Position numbers and translations under genes: made by a program. A DNA stretch of 32,365 nucleotides, from positions 1 through 32,365 of the forward strand of contig JANYBW010000093.1 of the NCBI GenBank assembly GCA_025360585.1, in the 5' to 3' direction. The stretch comes from Actinomycetes bacterium. Lineage in GTDB: Bacteria > Actinomycetota > Acidimicrobiia > IMCC26256 > PALSA-610. Positions 32,096-32,365 of this stretch are shown here, piece by piece (the stretch's first letter is position 1; every line of letters starts with the position of its first letter). Under the pieces are notes generated by a model. That model saw only the letters and a list, made by a program, of their open reading frames with translations, did no database searches and was not told the origin of the DNA.

Positions 32096-32365
32096 CTCGC
32101 TGTGGCACTCGAGCGGGAAATGGAGCGGCTCCGCGTGGAGAGCGACCCGCGTTCGCGGTCGCAGCAATGCGCCGACGCGCTGATGTCGATGATCACCCAC
32201 CACGACACCAGCTACGCCCACGTCCCACCAAAAAGCCGCATAGTCATGGTCCCTACCAAACGCCGTGGAAGGCTCGGAGTAGTGACCTCAAAGCGACTTT
32301 TTTGCGACGCAGCCGAGGCGCCCAGGTCGGCGCATTGGTGGTGGCGAGTTGGCCGATACGCCGGA
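32096..32365 (+). pseudogene. Fragment resembling the DUF222/13E12 (HNH nuclease) family, broken upstream and cut by the window end
   Basis: After a TGA at 32093-32095 the plus frame is open to the last base (90 codons). Its start, ALEREMERLRVESDPRSRSQ followed by CADALMSMI, matches the segment near the middle of DUF222 proteins (typically a LDxEMxRLRxExDPRTxxQxRADAL pattern). The later TSKRLFCDA resembles the family's C-terminal (V/T)RRLxCDA element, which should lie over 100 residues further on, so an internal deletion is likely. The frameshifted pieces just upstream support decay. These genes are multicopy and often degenerate in actinobacteria. The call is from remembered family patterns and needs a profile search. 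Confidence 0.4.

Noticed and set aside
31898-32221. Minus-strand ORF of 107 codons near the window end
   Set aside because: Composition is that of an antisense shadow; the plus strand carries recognisable DUF222-like motifs here.

Overview
The window is about 32 kb of dense bacterial chromosome with moderately high GC. It has many GTG starts, ATGA/GTGA overlaps between genes and little non-coding DNA. The gene families point to an actinobacterium: an Rv1855c-type F420-dependent luciferase-like oxidoreductase, a mycobacterial-type LeuB, a decaprenyl-phosphoryl-arabinose cluster (ubiA-dprE1-dprE2), a LivHM fusion permease and MtrB/PrrB-like two-component proteins. A non-mycobacterial lineage such as Acidimicrobiia is my guess. 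No rRNA, tRNA, CRISPR array, prophage or intact insertion sequence was seen.

Layout. 1-5116: end of an unrecognised gene, a DadA/PuuB-like FAD oxidoreductase, then a minus-strand run ccdA, RNase D, F420-type oxidoreductase, with a methyltransferase divergent from ccdA. 5266-7253: an OmpR-type regulator and its histidine kinase (minus). 7319-11554: DEAD-box helicase, then ubiA-dprE1-dprE2, which make the arabinose donor for cell-wall arabinan. 11582-13770: D,D-carboxypeptidase and a crotonase-family enzyme (minus). 13915-16694: class I aminotransferase and serA, overlapping by 4 nt. 16740-18746: leuC-leuD (minus). 18919-19949: a receiver-less winged-helix regulator facing greA. 20036-25584: a branched-chain amino acid type ABC transporter operon livK-livHM-livG-livF with a YceI-like gene at its end (minus). 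25585-29495: a divergent leuB-ilvE-cimA operon behind an elaborate leader. 29496-29705: a junction holding a probable small RNA gene with its own near-consensus promoter. 29706-32365: a glycosyltransferase-like gene coupled to a small ORF, an M23 peptidase lipoprotein, and a decayed fragment resembling the DUF222/13E12 family running off the end.

Together leuC, leuD, leuB, ilvE and cimA supply the leucine pathway steps after isopropylmalate synthase and a threonine-independent (citramalate) route to isoleucine, beside a transporter of the family that imports these amino acids.

The strongest signals for follow-up are three. First, the leuB leader: a leaderless 11-codon peptide ending Ile-Ile-Val-Ile-Leu, a following hairpin, a perfect intrinsic terminator, a promoter-overlapping inverted repeat and a 48-bp imperfect palindrome. 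Second, the minus-strand RNA at 29559-29640, with two hairpins carrying the same CCCCCAC loop inside a closing stem, recalling actinobacterial 6C RNA. Third, a DprE1 with alanine where mycobacterial DprE1 has the benzothiazinone-reactive cysteine.
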